DNA from: Chitinophagaceae bacterium
Lineage (GTDB): Bacteria; Bacteroidota; Bacteroidia; Chitinophagales; Chitinophagaceae
Reading direction: 5' to 3'
DNA length: 6,894 bases
Assembly: GCA_025963615.1 (NCBI GenBank)
Contig: JAOQAL010000798.1
Span: 1-6,894, forward strand
Made by a program: the position numbers and the translations under genes. Below are positions 5,732-6,894 of this stretch, one piece after another. The notes under the pieces were generated by a model. It did not search any database, was not told the DNA's origin, and saw only the letters and a program-made list of their open reading frames with translations. The first letter of the stretch is position 1, and each line of letters starts with the position of its first letter.

Positions 5732-6748
5732 ATGAAAAAATATCTATTGGCGGGCTGCATCTTGATTTCCCTGTTTGCGTTCAGAAATAATGCCTGGGAT
5801 AAAAATAGATCGGCGGAAATCAAAACGGCCATTAGCAAAAGCCTCTCATTATTGCAAAGCAGTAGTCATATATTTTTGATAAACGCCCCGGTTGTTGCCA
5901 CTTGTCATTCCTGCCACAATAATGCATTGAGTCTCGTCACGTTTTCGATAGCAAAAGAGAATGGATTCTCTGTTAGTGATACGATCATAAAGGAAGCCAT
6001 TGATAGTACAATGAACTGGTGGAATTCGGAAATCTACCAACAGGCCCTTCCGGAAAATGATGACCCCATTGCTACTGTTATGTTTGGTAACTATGATCTG
6101 TGGGGTTTATCAGCCATTGGATACAAGAGCAACAAATCTGTTGAGCTGCTAGCCCGGAATATCATGCGTAAACAAACTTTCGACGGTAGTTGGGTAAGCC
6201 CGGGTCAACGACCCCCACTCGAATATTATTCATTCAGTGCAACTGCACTCTCGGTAAAAAATATGCAGGTCTATATGCCGTCTATATTGCACAATGAAGT
6301 AGAGCAACGGATGGAGGCGGCCCGCTCATGGCTATTACACAATAAGCCTGATGCCAATGAAGAAAAGGTATTTCAGTTATTGGGATTAATATGGTCCCAT
6401 GCCGATAAAACAATTATTGAACAATTCGGAAAGAAACTGCTTGCTGCACAGCATGGTAATGGCGGATGGTCGCAACTTGACTCATTACCAACGGATGCCT
6501 ATGCAACAGGTCAATGCCTGTATGCCTTGAATCAGGCGGGACTATTAATGATAACATCGCCGGCATATCAGAAAGGAGTCGATTTTCTTTTAAGAACGCA
6601 GTATCCTGACGGTTCCTGGAAGGTGACAACGAGGTCCTATCCGTTTCAATCCCCTGTGAATGGCGGCTTCCCTCACGAAAAGGACCAGTTTATATCAGCG
6701 GCGGGAAGTAATTGGGCAACGATGGCGTTGATACCGGCTTCAAAGTAA
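5732..6748 (+). CDS. Exported protein with CxxCH haem motif and squalene-cyclase-like toroid repeats
   Basis: This is a 338-residue protein. Residues 1-17 (MKKYLLAGCILISLFAF) form a Sec signal; LAGC at 6-9 resembles a lipobox but lies too near the N-terminus to be convincing. CHSCH at 58-62 fits covalent haem c attachment. From about residue 90 onward the protein has alpha-toroid repeats of the prenyltransferase/squalene-hopene-cyclase superfamily, with QW-type motifs at 148-154 (QTFDGSW), 240-246 (QHGNGGW) and 290-296 (QYPDGSW), each preceded by a helix. LPTDAYATGQ (252-261) sits where other toroid proteins carry functional residues. The DxDD acid of squalene-hopene cyclase is not present, and the protein is about half the length of that enzyme, so a cyclase role is unlikely. 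Probably co-transcribed with the upstream ankyrin gene. From memory, acidobacterial-type genomes carry related proteins with similar CxxCH and toroid segments beside or fused to ankyrin repeats; this needs a search. Function unknown. Confidence 0.85.
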   Translation: MKKYLLAGCILISLFAFRNNAWDKNRSAEIKTAISKSLSLLQSSSHIFLINAPVVATCHSCHNNALSLVTFSIAKENGFSVSDTIIKEAIDSTMNWWNSEIYQQALPENDDPIATVMFGNYDLWGLSAIGYKSNKSVELLARNIMRKQTFDGSWVSPGQRPPLEYYSFSATALSVKNMQVYMPSILHNEVEQRMEAARSWLLHNKPDANEEKVFQLLGLIWSHADKTIIEQFGKKLLAAQHGNGGWSQLDSLPTDAYATGQCLYALNQAGLLMITSPAYQKGVDFLLRTQYPDGSWKVTTRSYPFQSPVNGGFPHEKDQFISAAGSNWATMALIPASK

Positions 6749-6762
6749 TAATTTTACTTTTG
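6728..6762 (+). promoter_or_regulatory. Candidate Bacteroidota-type promoter for the VOC gene
   Basis: TACTTTTG (6755-6762) matches the -7 consensus TAnnTTTG exactly, 20 bases before the ATG at 6783. A TTG at 6728-6730 could be the -33 element, but the 24-base gap is slightly long. The site overlaps the end of the upstream gene. It would allow the last gene to be expressed independently of the ankyrin/toroid pair. Confidence 0.3.
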
Positions 6763-6782
6763 GGTAACAGCAAGTATCAATT

Positions 6783-6894
6783 ATGGATACAGCCACGTAT
6801 CCCAGGATTAAACAAATGAGCCCGCAATTTCTTGTGGCTGACATTGACCGTTCAATCGAATTTTATACGCAAAGACTGGGTTTTGACGTAGATT
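6783..6894 (+). CDS. VOC family protein (glyoxalase/bleomycin-resistance type), N-terminal part only
   Basis: An ATG at 6783 opens a frame that runs off the window after 37 codons. The segment SPQFLVADIDRSIEFYTQRL followed by GFDVD is the classic first beta-alpha-beta unit of the vicinal-oxygen-chelate superfamily: a first strand ending in xVxD, a helix with S.xFY, then LGF. The superfamily includes glyoxalase I, extradiol dioxygenases and antibiotic-binding proteins. The metal ligands and the second module lie outside the window, so no subfamily can be given. No signal peptide is seen, so the protein is likely cytoplasmic, unlike its two upstream neighbours. The gap to the upstream gene is 34 bases, so operon membership is possible but the function looks unrelated. 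Confidence 0.8.
   Translation, partial: MDTATYPRIKQMSPQFLVADIDRSIEFYTQRLGFDVD

Noticed and set aside
1..6894. Search for CRISPR arrays, insertion-sequence ends and transposase or integrase genes.
   Set aside because: No regularly spaced repeats, no paired terminal inverted repeats with target duplications, and no such protein signatures were seen.

Overview
The window looks like chromosomal DNA of a member of the Bacteroidota, most likely a Chitinophagaceae-type soil or freshwater organism. Supporting signs are the moderate-to-low GC, the absence of strong Shine-Dalgarno sequences, one exact match to the Bacteroidota -7 element (TAnnTTTG), and several secreted proteins, one of them a large uncharacterised protein of a type I associate with this phylum. 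Assignment below phylum is an impression.

Layout. (a) 1-468, minus strand: remnant of a DUF4365-type gene, broken by an early stop and a frameshift in a homopolymer. (b) 619-1236, plus: an exported single-haem c-type cytochrome, probably a lipoprotein. (c) 1237-2470: 1.2 kb without a convincing gene. It holds short orphan reading frames, an AT-rich hairpin, and a run of hairpins ending in a textbook intrinsic terminator, which could be a small structured RNA. (d) 2471-4186, minus: a 571-residue secreted protein of unknown function. (e) 4191-4546, plus: two short overlapping reading frames that look like gene debris. (f) 4675-6748, plus: the most interesting part. A perfect dyad precedes a two-gene operon for a secreted ankyrin-repeat protein and, 30 bases downstream, a secreted protein that joins a CxxCH haem-c motif to prenyltransferase/squalene-cyclase-like repeats. 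(g) 6783 to the end, plus: the start of a VOC (glyoxalase/bleomycin-resistance type) protein, with its own candidate promoter.

How the genes might work together. The ankyrin protein and the haem/toroid protein both carry export signals, are closely spaced and co-directional, and probably act together in the periplasm or at the outer membrane. The first is a binding scaffold. The second combines a putative redox site with an alpha-toroid that lacks the DxDD acid of squalene-hopene cyclases, so it is probably not a classical cyclase. I know of no experimentally defined function for this pair and regard it as the best candidate for an undescribed system here. The cytochrome at 619 is also extracytoplasmic, but it lies 3.5 kb away and nothing in the sequence links it to the pair.
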